Shown: piece by piece, positions 51,338 through 60,768 of the stretch
How positions within the stretch are numbered: position 1 is the first letter of the stretch
Layout of the letters: each line of letters starts with the position of its first letter
Source: SZUA-442 sp963753185
Lineage (GTDB): Bacteria; Actinomycetota; Acidimicrobiia; Spongiisociales; UBA5794
DNA: 64,000 nucleotides
Reading direction: 5' to 3'
NCBI GenBank assembly: GCA_963753185.1
Contig: CAVWBO010000007.1
Coordinates: forward strand, 2,604,001-2,668,000
Notes under the pieces: model-generated
The model's database searches: none
What the model saw: the letters and a program-made list of their open reading frames with translations, nothing else
What the model was told of the DNA's origin: nothing
Program-made: the position numbers and the translations under genes

Positions 51338-53304
51338 TGGACCGGTCGATGACATCCAATCCCAGCGGTACGGTCACGTTCCTCTTCACCGACGTGGAGG
51401 GCAGCACGCGCCGTTGGGAGGAGCACCGGGACGCCATGAGGGATGCGATGGCACGCCACGACGCCATCGTGCGCACGGCGATCGAGACGCACCGCGGCGC
51501 CATCTTCACGACCGCAGGTGACGAATTCTGTTCGGCGTTTTCCTCACCGCGCGACGCGCTCGACGCCGCGATGAATATCCAGATGTCCATCGCCGAGGCG
51601 GACTGGGGTGACGTCGCGCCCTTTCGGGTTCGGATGGCCATTCACACCGGCAATGCCGACGAGCGCGACGGCGACTACTTCGGTCCTCCGCTCAATCGCT
51701 GCGCGAGGCTGCTGTCGATCGGGCACGGTGGGCAGATCCTGCTGTCATCTGCGACCCGCCAGCTGCTCGAATCCGACCTTCCGCCGGATGTGGTCCTCGC
51801 CGACCTCGGACCCCAGGTGCTCAAGGACCTCGACCGGCCTGAGCACGTCTTTCAGCCAAACCACCCGCAACTCGTCGACGAGTTCCCTCCCCTGCGATCG
51901 TCGAGCGCCGTGAGCGATGCGGCCGACCTCCTCGCCGAGGGGCGCCAAGCCCACGCGGCACAGCGGTGGGTAGCCGCCTACGAGGCTCTGAGCGCCGCTG
52001 GCGACGTGATCGAGCTCGACTCCGGCGATCTGCAACGTCTCGGTGACGCGGCATACTGGACGGGCCACGCGAACGAGTCCGTGACGATCAAGGAGAAATC
52101 CTATGGATTGCTCACGCGGGAAGGCGACGACCAGGCAGCCGCTCTGACGGCGTTGGATCTCGCCTTTCTCTACAAGTACCGACTCGCCACGGCGGTATCG
52201 AGGGCATGGCTCTCGAGGGCAGAGCACCTCGTGCGAGACGCCCCGGGAACCACAGCGCACGGCTACCTCCTTCGCTGGAAGAGCGTGAGCGCGTTCGAGT
52301 CCGGGGGCGATACGAATGCGGCGCTCCAGCTCGCCGACGAGGTCATCGCCGTCGGGCGCGAGCTCTCGAATCGGAGCCTCGAGGCGCTCGGGCTGATGGA
52401 CAAGGGGCGCTTCCTCGTGGCTATGGGGCACGTCGACGAGGGCATGGCACTCGTCGACGAGTCGATGGTCGCCGCCGTCGCCGGGGAACTCGATCCCGAT
52501 GCGACCGGCCGCAACTACTGCAACATGCTCGCGGTCTGTGAGCAGGTCGCCGACTACCAGCGAGCCAGCGAGTGGAGCGACGCTGCCGAGGCATGGTGCA
52601 GCCAGCATTCCGATTCGGCATATCCGGGCATCTGTCGCGTGTTCCGCGCCGAGCTCAAGTGGTTGCGAGGTGACTGGGAAGCCGCCTCGGCGGACCTGCA
52701 TCGCGCGGTCGACGAGCTGACCGGGTTCACCCCCATCATCGGTGCCGCGCTCTACCAGATGGGCCAGGTCGCGCTCAGGGCAGGGCACCTCGACGAAGCG
52801 GAGCGTCAGTTCGGGTCTGCCCACGAACATGGCTTCACCCCGTTGCCAGGCATGGCCGAGCTCCGCCTCGCCAGAGGTGATGCGGCAGGAGGAGAGCAGC
52901 TGCTGCTCGATGCCCTCGTGCGGGGCGCGCAGCCCCTCGAACGAGCCAAGCACCTCCCGGCTCTGATCGACATCGAGATCGCCCTCGGACATTTCGACGA
53001 GGCACGGTCCTTCGTCAACGAGCTCGACGAGGTCGCCGACCTCTGCCACTCCGCAGCCATGCGAGCCGCGGCAGTCGACCGAAGGGCCTCGCTCGCCCTC
53101 CTCGACGGCGACCCGACAGCAGCAGTCGGGTACCTCCAGAAGTCCTCTCGCACGTGGGCCGAGCTCCAAATGCCCTATGAGGCCGCCCACTCCCGCCTCC
53201 GCCTCGGCGAGGCGCACCGCACGCTCGGCAACGAGGCTGCCGCCAACATGGAGATCACGTCTGCCGCGTCGACGCTCGAACGCCTCCAGGCTCGAGGGAA
53301 CTGA
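51337..53304 (+). CDS. class III nucleotide cyclase with TPR-like C-terminus
   Basis: The approximately 655-residue protein has a cyclase domain at residues 8-185: TVTFLFTDVEGSTRRWEEH, FTTAGDEFCSAFSS (second metal Asp), FRVRMAIHTGNADERDGDYFGPPLNRCARLL with the Asn-x-x-A-R pair intact, and a closing LKDLDRPEHVFQP. About 450 residues of TPR-like helices follow without an ATPase domain. It should make cAMP or cGMP in response to a bound partner; the intact Asn/Arg pair suggests real activity. ATG 51337 is coupled to the upstream HAD fragment; ATG 51349 is an alternative. Confidence 0.82.
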   Translation: MDRSMTSNPSGTVTFLFTDVEGSTRRWEEHRDAMRDAMARHDAIVRTAIETHRGAIFTTAGDEFCSAFSSPRDALDAAMNIQMSIAEADWGDVAPFRVRMAIHTGNADERDGDYFGPPLNRCARLLSIGHGGQILLSSATRQLLESDLPPDVVLADLGPQVLKDLDRPEHVFQPNHPQLVDEFPPLRSSSAVSDAADLLAEGRQAHAAQRWVAAYEALSAAGDVIELDSGDLQRLGDAAYWTGHANESVTIKEKSYGLLTREGDDQAAALTALDLAFLYKYRLATAVSRAWLSRAEHLVRDAPGTTAHGYLLRWKSVSAFESGGDTNAALQLADEVIAVGRELSNRSLEALGLMDKGRFLVAMGHVDEGMALVDESMVAAVAGELDPDATGRNYCNMLAVCEQVADYQRASEWSDAAEAWCSQHSDSAYPGICRVFRAELKWLRGDWEAASADLHRAVDELTGFTPIIGAALYQMGQVALRAGHLDEAERQFGSAHEHGFTPLPGMAELRLARGDAAGGEQLLLDALVRGAQPLERAKHLPALIDIEIALGHFDEARSFVNELDEVADLCHSAAMRAAAVDRRASLALLDGDPTAAVGYLQKSSRTWAELQMPYEAAHSRLRLGEAHRTLGNEAAANMEITSAASTLERLQARGN

Positions 53305-53351
53305 CACCGGAGGGCTCCGTCGCGGACTCGATCACGGATGCTGGAAGGGGA

Positions 53352-54689
53352 TCACCCCGAGACCGTGAACAGCTCCCATTCCCCCGGGACGCCCTTCAGG
53401 TCATGGACACCTCGGGATATGAAGGTGATTCCGGAGCCCGCGACGAGGTCCTTCACCGTCCTCGAGACGACGACTTCCCCGGGCCCTGCCACCTCCTCGA
53501 CACGTGAGGCGATATGCACGCCGACTCCGCCGATGTCACCGTCGCGCATCTCGATCTCTCCTGTGTGCAGCCCCGAACGGATGCGGATGCCGAGACCCTG
53601 GACGCCCTCGCCGATGGCCTGGGCGCACCTGACGCCCCGAGCAGGCCCATCGAACGTGGCCAGGATGCCATCGCCCGTGGACTTGATCGCCTTCCCCCGA
53701 TGCCGTTCGGTGAGGTCGCGACAGATCGCATCGTGTTCGGCGAGGAGTCGCGACCATCGGGCATCGCCCATGGCCGAAGCCGTGGCGGTCGAGTCCACGA
53801 TGTCGGTGAACAGCACCGTGGCGAGCACCCTGTCCAAGGATGGCTCGGGCCTCGTGCCGGTCACGAACTCCTCGATCTCGGCGAGGACGACTTCAGCATC
53901 GTCGGCCCAGGGAACATGGTTCGGGCTATCGAGCTCGATCATCCGGGCGCCGGGAATGGCCGACGCCATGTATCTCGCCCCCTCGACCGCCGCAATCCGG
54001 TCCCCGTCTGCGTGGATGATCAGCGTCGGTACGGTGATCGAGGGCAGGATGGCGCGGACATCGGTGTGCGTGTTCATCACGTACAACGCCTGCGCAGCCA
54101 TCGGACTCGCTGCCGCTCTGAAGTACCTCCCGAACGCGCGCATGAAGTCGGCGTTGCCTGCCAGCGACGGTGCCCGGTCCTCGAGCATCCCCGGGTCCGG
54201 CCAGCTGCGTTCGATCCTCTCGGCGAATAGCCCACGCTCGACGTCATTCGGCGCCCACGGATAGTCCTCCGACGGGACACGCGACGCGAACGCCCCGAAC
54301 AGCACCAAACCGTCGGTTCGCTCTGGGTAGGTCGCTGCGAAGAGCGCGCTCATCGCGGAACCCTCCGAATGGCCGAAGAGGTAGGCGGACTCCGACCCCG
54401 CCGCATCCATCACCGCCCGCACGTCATCCATGCGCTGCTCGAGCGTCGGGAGTTCATCGAGCGAGACGCGGTCCGACAACCCGACGCCTCGCTTGTCGAA
54501 CGTGATCAATCTGGAGAAAGACGAGAGTCGATCGACGAACGAACCCTGGTACGGGTCGTCCCACATCAAGGCGAGATTCGATACCCATCCCGACACGTAT
54601 ACGAGGTCGGGGCCATTGGACGGACCCACCTGATATGCGATCGAAATGCCGTCACTCGTCGTGTACCTGAGTTCGGGAGGGCTCGCCAC
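53352..54689 (-). CDS. alpha/beta hydrolase fused to class III cyclase, Rv1900c-like
   Basis: The 445-residue protein has an alpha/beta hydrolase half (LFGHSEGSAMSALFAATYPER with nucleophile Ser; FDKRGVGLSDR; LIIHADGDRIAAV) and a cyclase half (VLATVLFTDIVDSTATASAMGD; KSTGDGILATFDGP; IRSGLHTGEIEMRDGDIGGVGVHIASRV). At the Asn position it has His (GVGVHIASRV), as in Rv1900c of Mycobacterium tuberculosis, which is a known active though atypical cyclase. GTG 54689 has GGAG eight bases upstream; the longer ORF to 54764 gives a Arg/Trp-rich extension. Confidence 0.87.
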   Translation of the reverse strand: MASPPELRYTTSDGISIAYQVGPSNGPDLVYVSGWVSNLALMWDDPYQGSFVDRLSSFSRLITFDKRGVGLSDRVSLDELPTLEQRMDDVRAVMDAAGSESAYLFGHSEGSAMSALFAATYPERTDGLVLFGAFASRVPSEDYPWAPNDVERGLFAERIERSWPDPGMLEDRAPSLAGNADFMRAFGRYFRAAASPMAAQALYVMNTHTDVRAILPSITVPTLIIHADGDRIAAVEGARYMASAIPGARMIELDSPNHVPWADDAEVVLAEIEEFVTGTRPEPSLDRVLATVLFTDIVDSTATASAMGDARWSRLLAEHDAICRDLTERHRGKAIKSTGDGILATFDGPARGVRCAQAIGEGVQGLGIRIRSGLHTGEIEMRDGDIGGVGVHIASRVEEVAGPGEVVVSRTVKDLVAGSGITFISRGVHDLKGVPGEWELFTVSG

Positions 54690-54863
54690 GTCACTTCTCC
54701 AAGGGGTCCCATTGTCCCATGCCCGGACGCGCTTCGTTCGGGATGGCACCGTCGCACGGTCCACAAGCGACGAAGGGATCCCGAAGACCCGTATGCAGTC
54801 CGACGCGTCGCCGTTGCGGCGCAGGTGGACAGCGCGATCTTGGTGGTGTCTGGCACGCTTCGA

Positions 54864-57800
54864 TCAGCCGGTGAGTTCGGTCGCCGAGGAAGCGGCGGGG
54901 ACACGCTGGATGATGCCGTCGAGATAGGCCTTCATGCCGTGCTCGGCGAAGAAGTCCCTCGCCTGCTCACCCCACGCGACCCCCATCGGCTGATCGGGAC
55001 CGAGCAGGATCGCCATCGTCGCCCTCGCGAAGGCCACACGGGTGGGGTCCATGACGTCGACCCACACATCGTCCGCTTCGGCGAACCCGGCGATCGCCTC
55101 ATCGGTGTCGCCTCGAAGCGCCGCACCGAAGGCCGTGGCAATCCCGATCAGGCCACGACATGCACGCCCGCGCGGATACTCGGCCACGATGTGATCCGTG
55201 AACCGCTCCAGGGCATCCCGATCACCGACGACCGCTGCGGCGAGGATGCCGGCCTCGGCGATCGTCGGATAGACGATGTCGGCGCCCTGCATCTCCGTTG
55301 CGATGGCGACGACGCCCGCATAGTCCTCGGCCAGGATCAGGTCCCACTGTGTGCCGAACGCGATGTGCTGGAGGAGCTGCGGGTCGTCGGTCGTCTGGTA
55401 CTTCTCGTTGAACGCCATGAGGCTGGCGAGGCCTTCATCGTCGACCCCGTCGCGGAGGAGTCGAATGCGGGTTTCGAAGTGTTCCACCGAGTCCCGGATG
55501 AACTCCCACGTGGCGGTGTCGAGGACCTTGTGGATCTCGACCATGGCCTCGTCGAATCTCCCGGCGAACGTGTACTCATCGGCGAGCACGTACGAGAACC
55601 GTTCCGACCATGCCTGGTCCCCGAGCCTCTGGATGAGGTTCGCGATCTCCTCGCTGGTCTCACGGTCGACCTGGTTGTCGTTGAGCGTGGCAAACAGGAG
55701 GTTGTTGAGGGCGCGCAGCTTGACGATCGTCATGTCGAGCCTGCCGGCGAGATCGGCCGCACCACGCAGGATGGCGGATCCCTCGATCCATCGACCGGAA
55801 TTCGCGAGGGAGGAGCCCTTGTTGACGAGGGCCTCGAGCAGCTCCTCGGTGAGGTCGAGCTGCTCCATGACGGGAATGGCCGCGTCGGCGATGACCACGG
55901 ACTCCGCCGCTCGGTTGACGAGCATGAGCGCCCTGGACGTCTCCCCGGCGAGACGGGCCCACGTCACATCGGGGGTCTGCGGCGTCACCTCGTAGACGGG
56001 CAGGATCACCTCCACCGCCTTGTCCGACTCGAACCCGGTCGCCAGGATCTTGGCAAGCGCCGTGGCTGCCAGGATCTCCAACCGTGTGTTGCCCTCGGCG
56101 CGTGCTCGGTCGAGCACCGCCCATCCCATGGCGACCGACTCGTCGAACAAGGACGCACTGAGCATCGACTCCATCGCCTGCAACCGCAGCCGATCGGCAT
56201 CGTCGGGATCCTCGGTCATCTCGATGGCACGCAGGTAGAGGTCTGCCGCCTGCTTGTCCGAATGCAGGGTCGCCGCACGACCGGCGGCGGCGACGACCGC
56301 CGTGCGGGCACGGTCCCTCAGCTCGGCGTTGTTCGGATCCGACTCCGCTGCGTCGGCGTAGTGGCTGGCGATCACTCCGGCGAGCTCGGGGTCGTCGAGC
56401 TCCTCGAACCGTTTCGCGACCTCGAGGTGACGACCCACCCGCTCGGACTTGGACAGCCTGCCGTAGGCGACCTCTCGGATGAGGCTCTGGACGAAGCGGT
56501 ACTGGCCCCGCTCGGGCGAGCGAGGGTCCTCCTCCAGCTCGAGGATCTCCCGCCGGACGAGGTCCCGAAGCCGCCGTTCGATGTCCTCCGGCACGACGCC
56601 TCGGACGGCCGCGAGGTCGGCGAGCGTGAAACTCAGCCCGAGGACCGCCGCGTCCTGGATGGCTGCGAGGTCGACGGCATCGAGGCGGTCGAGGCGAGCT
56701 CCGATGATGGCGCTGACGGTGTCGGGGATCGACAGCTGGTCATCGGACCCGATGAACCTGAACTCGGTCCCCTCGCGGACCAACTGGCCGGTGTTGAGCA
56801 GCATCCTGACGAACTCGACGGCGTGGAGCGGGATGCCCGCGGTGCGCTCGGCGATGCGGTCGGCCAATGAAGGAGGTATGCCCGGAGCGAGTCCTGCGAC
56901 GAGGAGGCGCATCGATGCCTCGTCCAACCGGCTGAGGTGCATGGTGAGGCTGCGTTTGCGGGCTGCCGCCCAGTCGGGGCGTCGGTCGAGGAGCTCGGGC
57001 CGGGTGAGGCACAGCACGAGGATCGGGTGGTTCGTGGTGCGCTCGACGAGCTCCTCCACGAAGTCGAGCAGGCCGTCATCTGCCCAGTGGAGGTCCTCGA
57101 ACACCATCAGGACCGTTCCGCTGCCGGCGACTGCCTGGAAGAATGCACGAAGCGCGGCGAACAGCTCGGACCTGTCGCCGGGTGGCATCGGCGCGAGCCC
57201 GATGACAGCGGCGAGGCGCGGCTCGATCCAGCGCTGGTCCTCCTCGGTCGGAGCGAACTCGGCGACGGTGGTCCGGAGCTTCATGCGGCTCTTGGCCGCA
57301 TCCTCCCCTTCGACGATGCCTGCCCTGTGGCGGATCATCTCGCCGAGGGCCCAGAACGTGACACCGTCCCCGTACGAGGGGGATCGTCCACTGTGGTAGT
57401 AGATGTCCTCCGTGATGCCATCGATGTAGCGCACGAGCTCCTGGGACAGGCGCGTCTTGCCGATGCCTCCCTCTCCGATGACCGACACCATGCGGGCCTT
57501 GCCATCCCGACCGGCGGCATGGAGCTGGTCCTTGAGGATCCTCAGCTCGTCGTCGCGCCCCACGAAGGGCCCATCCGTCAGCTCTCCACCCCGACGGGCC
57601 GTGGAGAGCGCCAGGACCCGGACGGCGTGGAACACCGCCACCGGGATCTCCTTGCCCTTGACGTGCTGCTCCCCGACGGGCGTGAACTCGATGGTCGATC
57701 CGACGAGGTCCCTGGTCGACTGGCCGACGAAGACGCTGCCGGGCGGTGCGATCGACTGCAGGCGCGACGCCGTATTGACGAGATCCCCCACGACGAGGCC

Positions 57801-58367
57801 GTGCGCGTTGCCTCCCGAGCCGACCGAGGCCTCGCCCGAGAGGACCCCCGCCCGGGCCGCCAGCTCCGCGATGCCGAGCTCCGAGCCGAGCCCGGCGACC
57901 ATGCCGATGAGCTCGAGCGCCGCCCTCGTCGCGCGCTCGGCGTCGTCCTCGTGTGCGGCGACGGCTCCCCACACGCCCATGACGGCGTCACCGATGAACT
58001 TGTCGGTGGTTCCGCCGTAACGCCCGATGATCTCCCTGCACTGCTCGTAGTAGTGCGTGAGCATGGCCCGCACGTCTTCGGGATCGCGGTGCTCGGAGAA
58101 GGTGGTGAAGCCGACGAGGTCGGCGAAGACGACCGACACGAGCCTCCGCTCTCCTGCATCATCGACCGGCCTCGGGGCGGGTGCGGAGGAGGTCGCGGGC
58201 GTCTGTGCATCGGACACGAGTCCCGTGCCGCAGGTGAAGCAGAAGCGGTTCGTGGGGTCGTTGGCGGTTCCACAGGACGGGCATGCCCGTGACAGCGCGT
58301 GGCCGCACTGGGAACAGAATGTGTGGCCCGAGGGATTCTCGGTGCCGCAGTTCCCGCACGTGACCAC
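54864..58367 (-). CDS. zinc-ribbon + class III cyclase + STAND ATPase + TPR regulator
   Basis: The 1167-residue protein starts with two zinc ribbons (CGNCGTEN...CSQCG and CPSCGTAN...CFTCG), then a canonical cyclase domain at about residues 75-230: VSVVFADLVGFTTFSE, TDKFIGDAVMGVWG (substrate Lys and metal Asp) and VGDLVNTASRLQ (Asn and Arg). An AAA_16 ATPase follows (FVGRDDELRILKDQ, Walker A GEGGIGKTRL, Walker B VFEDLHWADDG), then a long TPR-like part. All key residues are present, so this is the best candidate for an active cyclase in the window. GTG 58367 follows GGGAGG by seven bases. Confidence 0.9.
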   Translation of the reverse strand: MVTCGNCGTENPSGHTFCSQCGHALSRACPSCGTANDPTNRFCFTCGTGLVSDAQTPATSSAPAPRPVDDAGERRLVSVVFADLVGFTTFSEHRDPEDVRAMLTHYYEQCREIIGRYGGTTDKFIGDAVMGVWGAVAAHEDDAERATRAALELIGMVAGLGSELGIAELAARAGVLSGEASVGSGGNAHGLVVGDLVNTASRLQSIAPPGSVFVGQSTRDLVGSTIEFTPVGEQHVKGKEIPVAVFHAVRVLALSTARRGGELTDGPFVGRDDELRILKDQLHAAGRDGKARMVSVIGEGGIGKTRLSQELVRYIDGITEDIYYHSGRSPSYGDGVTFWALGEMIRHRAGIVEGEDAAKSRMKLRTTVAEFAPTEEDQRWIEPRLAAVIGLAPMPPGDRSELFAALRAFFQAVAGSGTVLMVFEDLHWADDGLLDFVEELVERTTNHPILVLCLTRPELLDRRPDWAAARKRSLTMHLSRLDEASMRLLVAGLAPGIPPSLADRIAERTAGIPLHAVEFVRMLLNTGQLVREGTEFRFIGSDDQLSIPDTVSAIIGARLDRLDAVDLAAIQDAAVLGLSFTLADLAAVRGVVPEDIERRLRDLVRREILELEEDPRSPERGQYRFVQSLIREVAYGRLSKSERVGRHLEVAKRFEELDDPELAGVIASHYADAAESDPNNAELRDRARTAVVAAAGRAATLHSDKQAADLYLRAIEMTEDPDDADRLRLQAMESMLSASLFDESVAMGWAVLDRARAEGNTRLEILAATALAKILATGFESDKAVEVILPVYEVTPQTPDVTWARLAGETSRALMLVNRAAESVVIADAAIPVMEQLDLTEELLEALVNKGSSLANSGRWIEGSAILRGAADLAGRLDMTIVKLRALNNLLFATLNDNQVDRETSEEIANLIQRLGDQAWSERFSYVLADEYTFAGRFDEAMVEIHKVLDTATWEFIRDSVEHFETRIRLLRDGVDDEGLASLMAFNEKYQTTDDPQLLQHIAFGTQWDLILAEDYAGVVAIATEMQGADIVYPTIAEAGILAAAVVGDRDALERFTDHIVAEYPRGRACRGLIGIATAFGAALRGDTDEAIAGFAEADDVWVDVMDPTRVAFARATMAILLGPDQPMGVAWGEQARDFFAEHGMKAYLDGIIQRVPAASSATELTG

Positions 58368-58443
58368 CGGAGCCTCCCACGTCGACGACGGTTGCAGCCT
58401 ATTCGGTCACAGGCGCATAGGGTGGAGCATGCAGGAGGGAACC

Positions 58444-59574
58444 ATGCCGTCGCGATGGCACGCCGATCGGCAGCCGGCCGACCACGCCGCGGCTCATCGC
58501 CTTAGGGCTGACCTCCATGCCATCCTTGCCGGTAGACCTTCGACGAGCTGCGTGGTCCTCGTGATGAACAACGAACAATCGATCGACGAGACCGCCGCCG
58601 AGCATGACTTCGCGGGCGTCGTGCGGATCGATGTCGATGGAGAGGTCGTGGTTGCCAGGGCGCACGGGTTCGCCGAGCGCGCCCACGAGATCCCGAACCG
58701 CATCGACACCGTGTTCGCGATCGCCAGCGGTGCCAAGACCTTCACGGCCCTGACGGTGATGTCGCTCGTGGAGGACGCCACGTTCTCCCTCGACACGCGG
58801 GCGCGCGAGGTGCTCGGCGACGACCTCCCCCTCATCGACGATGCGGTGACCATCGAGCATCTGCTGTCCCATCGATCCGGGATCGGCGACTACCTCGATG
58901 AGGACGAGCACTCTTCGATGACCGACTTCGTCATGCCCGTGCCGGTCCACCGACTCGCCGCGACCGAGGACTACCTCGCCGTCCTCGATGGCCACCCGGC
59001 CGCGTTCGCGCCCGGAACACGGTTCAGCTACTGCAACAGCGGCTACGTGGTACTCGCGCTGCTGGCCGAGCGTGCGGCCTCCACACCGTTTCCCGATCTC
59101 GTCGATCAACGGGTGTGTCAGCCCGCCGGGATGGTTGCCACGGCGTTCCGACGGACCGACGAACTCGATGGTGACGTGGCGATCGGCTATCTCGAGGCGA
59201 CGGGTCTGCGCTCGAACGTCCTCCACCTTCCCGTGCTGGGAAGCGGTGACGGAGGCATCTTCTCGACCGCCGAGGACGTCCATCGGCTCTGGCAGGCGTT
59301 CTGGGGCGGCGCCATCGTCTCGCCGGAGAGCGTGGCCGCGATGACGACACCCCATGACGGCGGGAACGATCCCGACAAGGCGTACGGCTTCGGCTTCTGG
59401 CTGCGTCCCTCATCCCATGCCGTCGTCTCGGAGGGATACGACGCCGGCATCTCCTTCCGATCCGTCAGCCATACGGATCGCCGTGTCACCCATACGGTGA
59501 TCTCGAACTGGTCCGACGGTGCGTGGCCCATGACGCGCCACATCGAGGAGATGGTGGCTCGAGGGGCGATCTGA
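58444..59574 (+). CDS. serine beta-lactamase-like (S12) hydrolase
   Basis: The protein (376 residues from ATG 58444) has the S12/class-C-like motifs: SGAKTFTAL (S-x-x-K), RFSYCNSGYVVLALLAE (Y-x-N) and a late HAVVSEGYDAG strand in the place of the K-T-G box. Actinobacterial members hydrolyse varied esters or peptides. AGGAGGG four bases before ATG 58444 supports that start; the first 40 residues are not family-like, and GTG/ATG at 58561/58564 would give a shorter, more typical protein. It is divergent from the large cyclase gene. Confidence 0.8.
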   Translation: MPSRWHADRQPADHAAAHRLRADLHAILAGRPSTSCVVLVMNNEQSIDETAAEHDFAGVVRIDVDGEVVVARAHGFAERAHEIPNRIDTVFAIASGAKTFTALTVMSLVEDATFSLDTRAREVLGDDLPLIDDAVTIEHLLSHRSGIGDYLDEDEHSSMTDFVMPVPVHRLAATEDYLAVLDGHPAAFAPGTRFSYCNSGYVVLALLAERAASTPFPDLVDQRVCQPAGMVATAFRRTDELDGDVAIGYLEATGLRSNVLHLPVLGSGDGGIFSTAEDVHRLWQAFWGGAIVSPESVAAMTTPHDGGNDPDKAYGFGFWLRPSSHAVVSEGYDAGISFRSVSHTDRRVTHTVISNWSDGAWPMTRHIEEMVARGAI

Positions 59575-59641
59575 CGCACCCGCCGACAACCCGGCCGTTC
59601 GGTCCCTTCCGGTCGCATTGAGAAGGGTCGGAGTCGTCGCG

Positions 59642-60073
59642 TCAGTCGGCGGCGGTTCGCACGGCGCAGGCGTCCACGATGGCTCGAGCAGTACTGATCG
59701 CCTCTTCGACCTCAGCGGCACCAAAGGTCCGCGAGCCGTACTCGGCGCGATTTCGGTTGCGGCGGATCCGATCAAACCTCTCGAGGGATGCCACACCTGT
59801 TTCGTCGGCGAGGTGTCGTGCGAAGCGAGCGAGAGCCTGGTGGGCACCCGGTCTGCTGCGAACCCGATACCCCTCGATCAGGAGGGCAGCCGCAACCGAC
59901 TTCCTCGCAGCGTCGTAGGCGAGGACATACGCCCCTGTCGGGTCGATGCCCTGTATGGCTTCAGACGCCTCGAGGTGGCGACCACTGTCCGCGATCCACT
60001 GTGCCGCCATCACCTCGTCAACGGGTACCGCCTCGACAAGACCCTCCGCCAAGAGATCATCGATGAAGGTCAT
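59642..60073 (-). CDS. HEPN-domain toxin of HEPN/MNT pair
   Basis: The 143-residue protein from ATG 60073 is helical: AAQWIADSGRHLEASEAIQG, AYVLAYDAARKSVAAALLIEGYRVRSRPGAHQALARFA and FDRIRRNRNRAEYGSRTFGAAEVEEAIS. The RNRAEYG motif matches the R-x4-[HY]-type active site of HEPN RNases, and AARKSVAA is typical of the C-terminal bundle. Its start overlaps the stop of the nucleotidyltransferase gene by four bases, the standard order of this module in which the MNT protein modifies and silences the HEPN toxin. Confidence 0.85.
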   Translation of the reverse strand: MTFIDDLLAEGLVEAVPVDEVMAAQWIADSGRHLEASEAIQGIDPTGAYVLAYDAARKSVAAALLIEGYRVRSRPGAHQALARFARHLADETGVASLERFDRIRRNRNRAEYGSRTFGAAEVEEAISTARAIVDACAVRTAAD

Positions 60074-60624
60074 ATGAGGACGATCCTGGGTTTCGAGCGG
60101 ACCGTCTGCTCGAATCCGCCATCCGCTCCCCGCCACTCATCTGCTGAACGGACCGCCACGTTCACCGGTCGGCCGACCTTCTCCTCGACGGCAGCCACGG
60201 CGTCGTACAACTCACCCACGTCGGGATGACCCACGACGAGAACGTCGATGTCGGCAGGCGAGGCCTCGGCGGGATCGGCCCACGAGCCGTAGATCCACGC
60301 CTCGTCAATCCCATCGACGTCAGCCAGGGCATCCCGCAGCAGCTTCTCGGGACCGCAGGTCTTGAGCAACATGGACCGAAGATCCTGATAGATCGGCGAC
60401 GCCTGATCTGCTTGGACCAGTCGGGAACGACCGGCTGTGCTCGAACGGACCAGGCCTGCCGCCTGAAGGCGCTCGACCTCCTTGTGGGCTCCTCCGAGCG
60501 ATGTGCCCGTCCTCGTTGCGAGTTCCGAGATCGAAAGGGGTCCATCGGCGAACACGAAGAGCTCCGCAAGGATTCGCTCCTGTTCGGGAGAGCGGTACAG
60601 CGGAAGCCTCGACGCTTGTTTCAC
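60070..60624 (-). CDS. winged-helix + minimal nucleotidyltransferase antitoxin (MNT)
   Basis: The 184-residue protein (from GTG 60624) starts with a winged helix (LSISELATRTGTSLGGAHKEVERLQAAGLVRSS) and continues with a Pol-beta-type nucleotidyltransferase: WIYGSWADPAEASPADIDVLVVG, where G-S and D-x-D are the catalytic residues. This fusion is a known variant of HEPN-associated MNT antitoxins, which can AMPylate the toxin. The GTG at 60645 is in frame but lies upstream of the predicted transcription start; TATATT ends eight bases before GTG 60624, so I take the shorter, leaderless start. Confidence 0.83.
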   Translation of the reverse strand: MKQASRLPLYRSPEQERILAELFVFADGPLSISELATRTGTSLGGAHKEVERLQAAGLVRSSTAGRSRLVQADQASPIYQDLRSMLLKTCGPEKLLRDALADVDGIDEAWIYGSWADPAEASPADIDVLVVGHPDVGELYDAVAAVEEKVGRPVNVAVRSADEWRGADGGFEQTVRSKPRIVLI

Positions 60625-60661
60625 AATAAGTGAATATATCTTCACATTGCGTGAAAGTCAA
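60620..60661 (-). promoter_or_regulatory. promoter with two TTCAC-N5-GTGAA operators for the MNT/HEPN operon
   Basis: On the minus strand TTGACT (60661-60656) and TATATT (60638-60633) are separated by 17 bases. Two perfect palindromes TTCAC-N5-GTGAA occupy 60641-60655 (between -35 and -10) and 60620-60634 (around the start), 21 bases centre to centre, that is two helical turns. The winged helix of the MNT protein is the obvious binder. Confidence 0.7.
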
Positions 60662-60768
60662 GACGGTCACGTCCCCAGGACTCTGCGTCGTCACATGATC
60701 CTCCCTGCATGCCACTCCGCCCGCAGTTGGGTAGGGTCGCACGGATCGCTCGATCGAAGGGAGACGCT

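Noticed and set aside
60625..60645. Upstream GTG 60645 as start of the MNT gene
   Set aside because: It lies before the predicted transcription start, within the operator/promoter.
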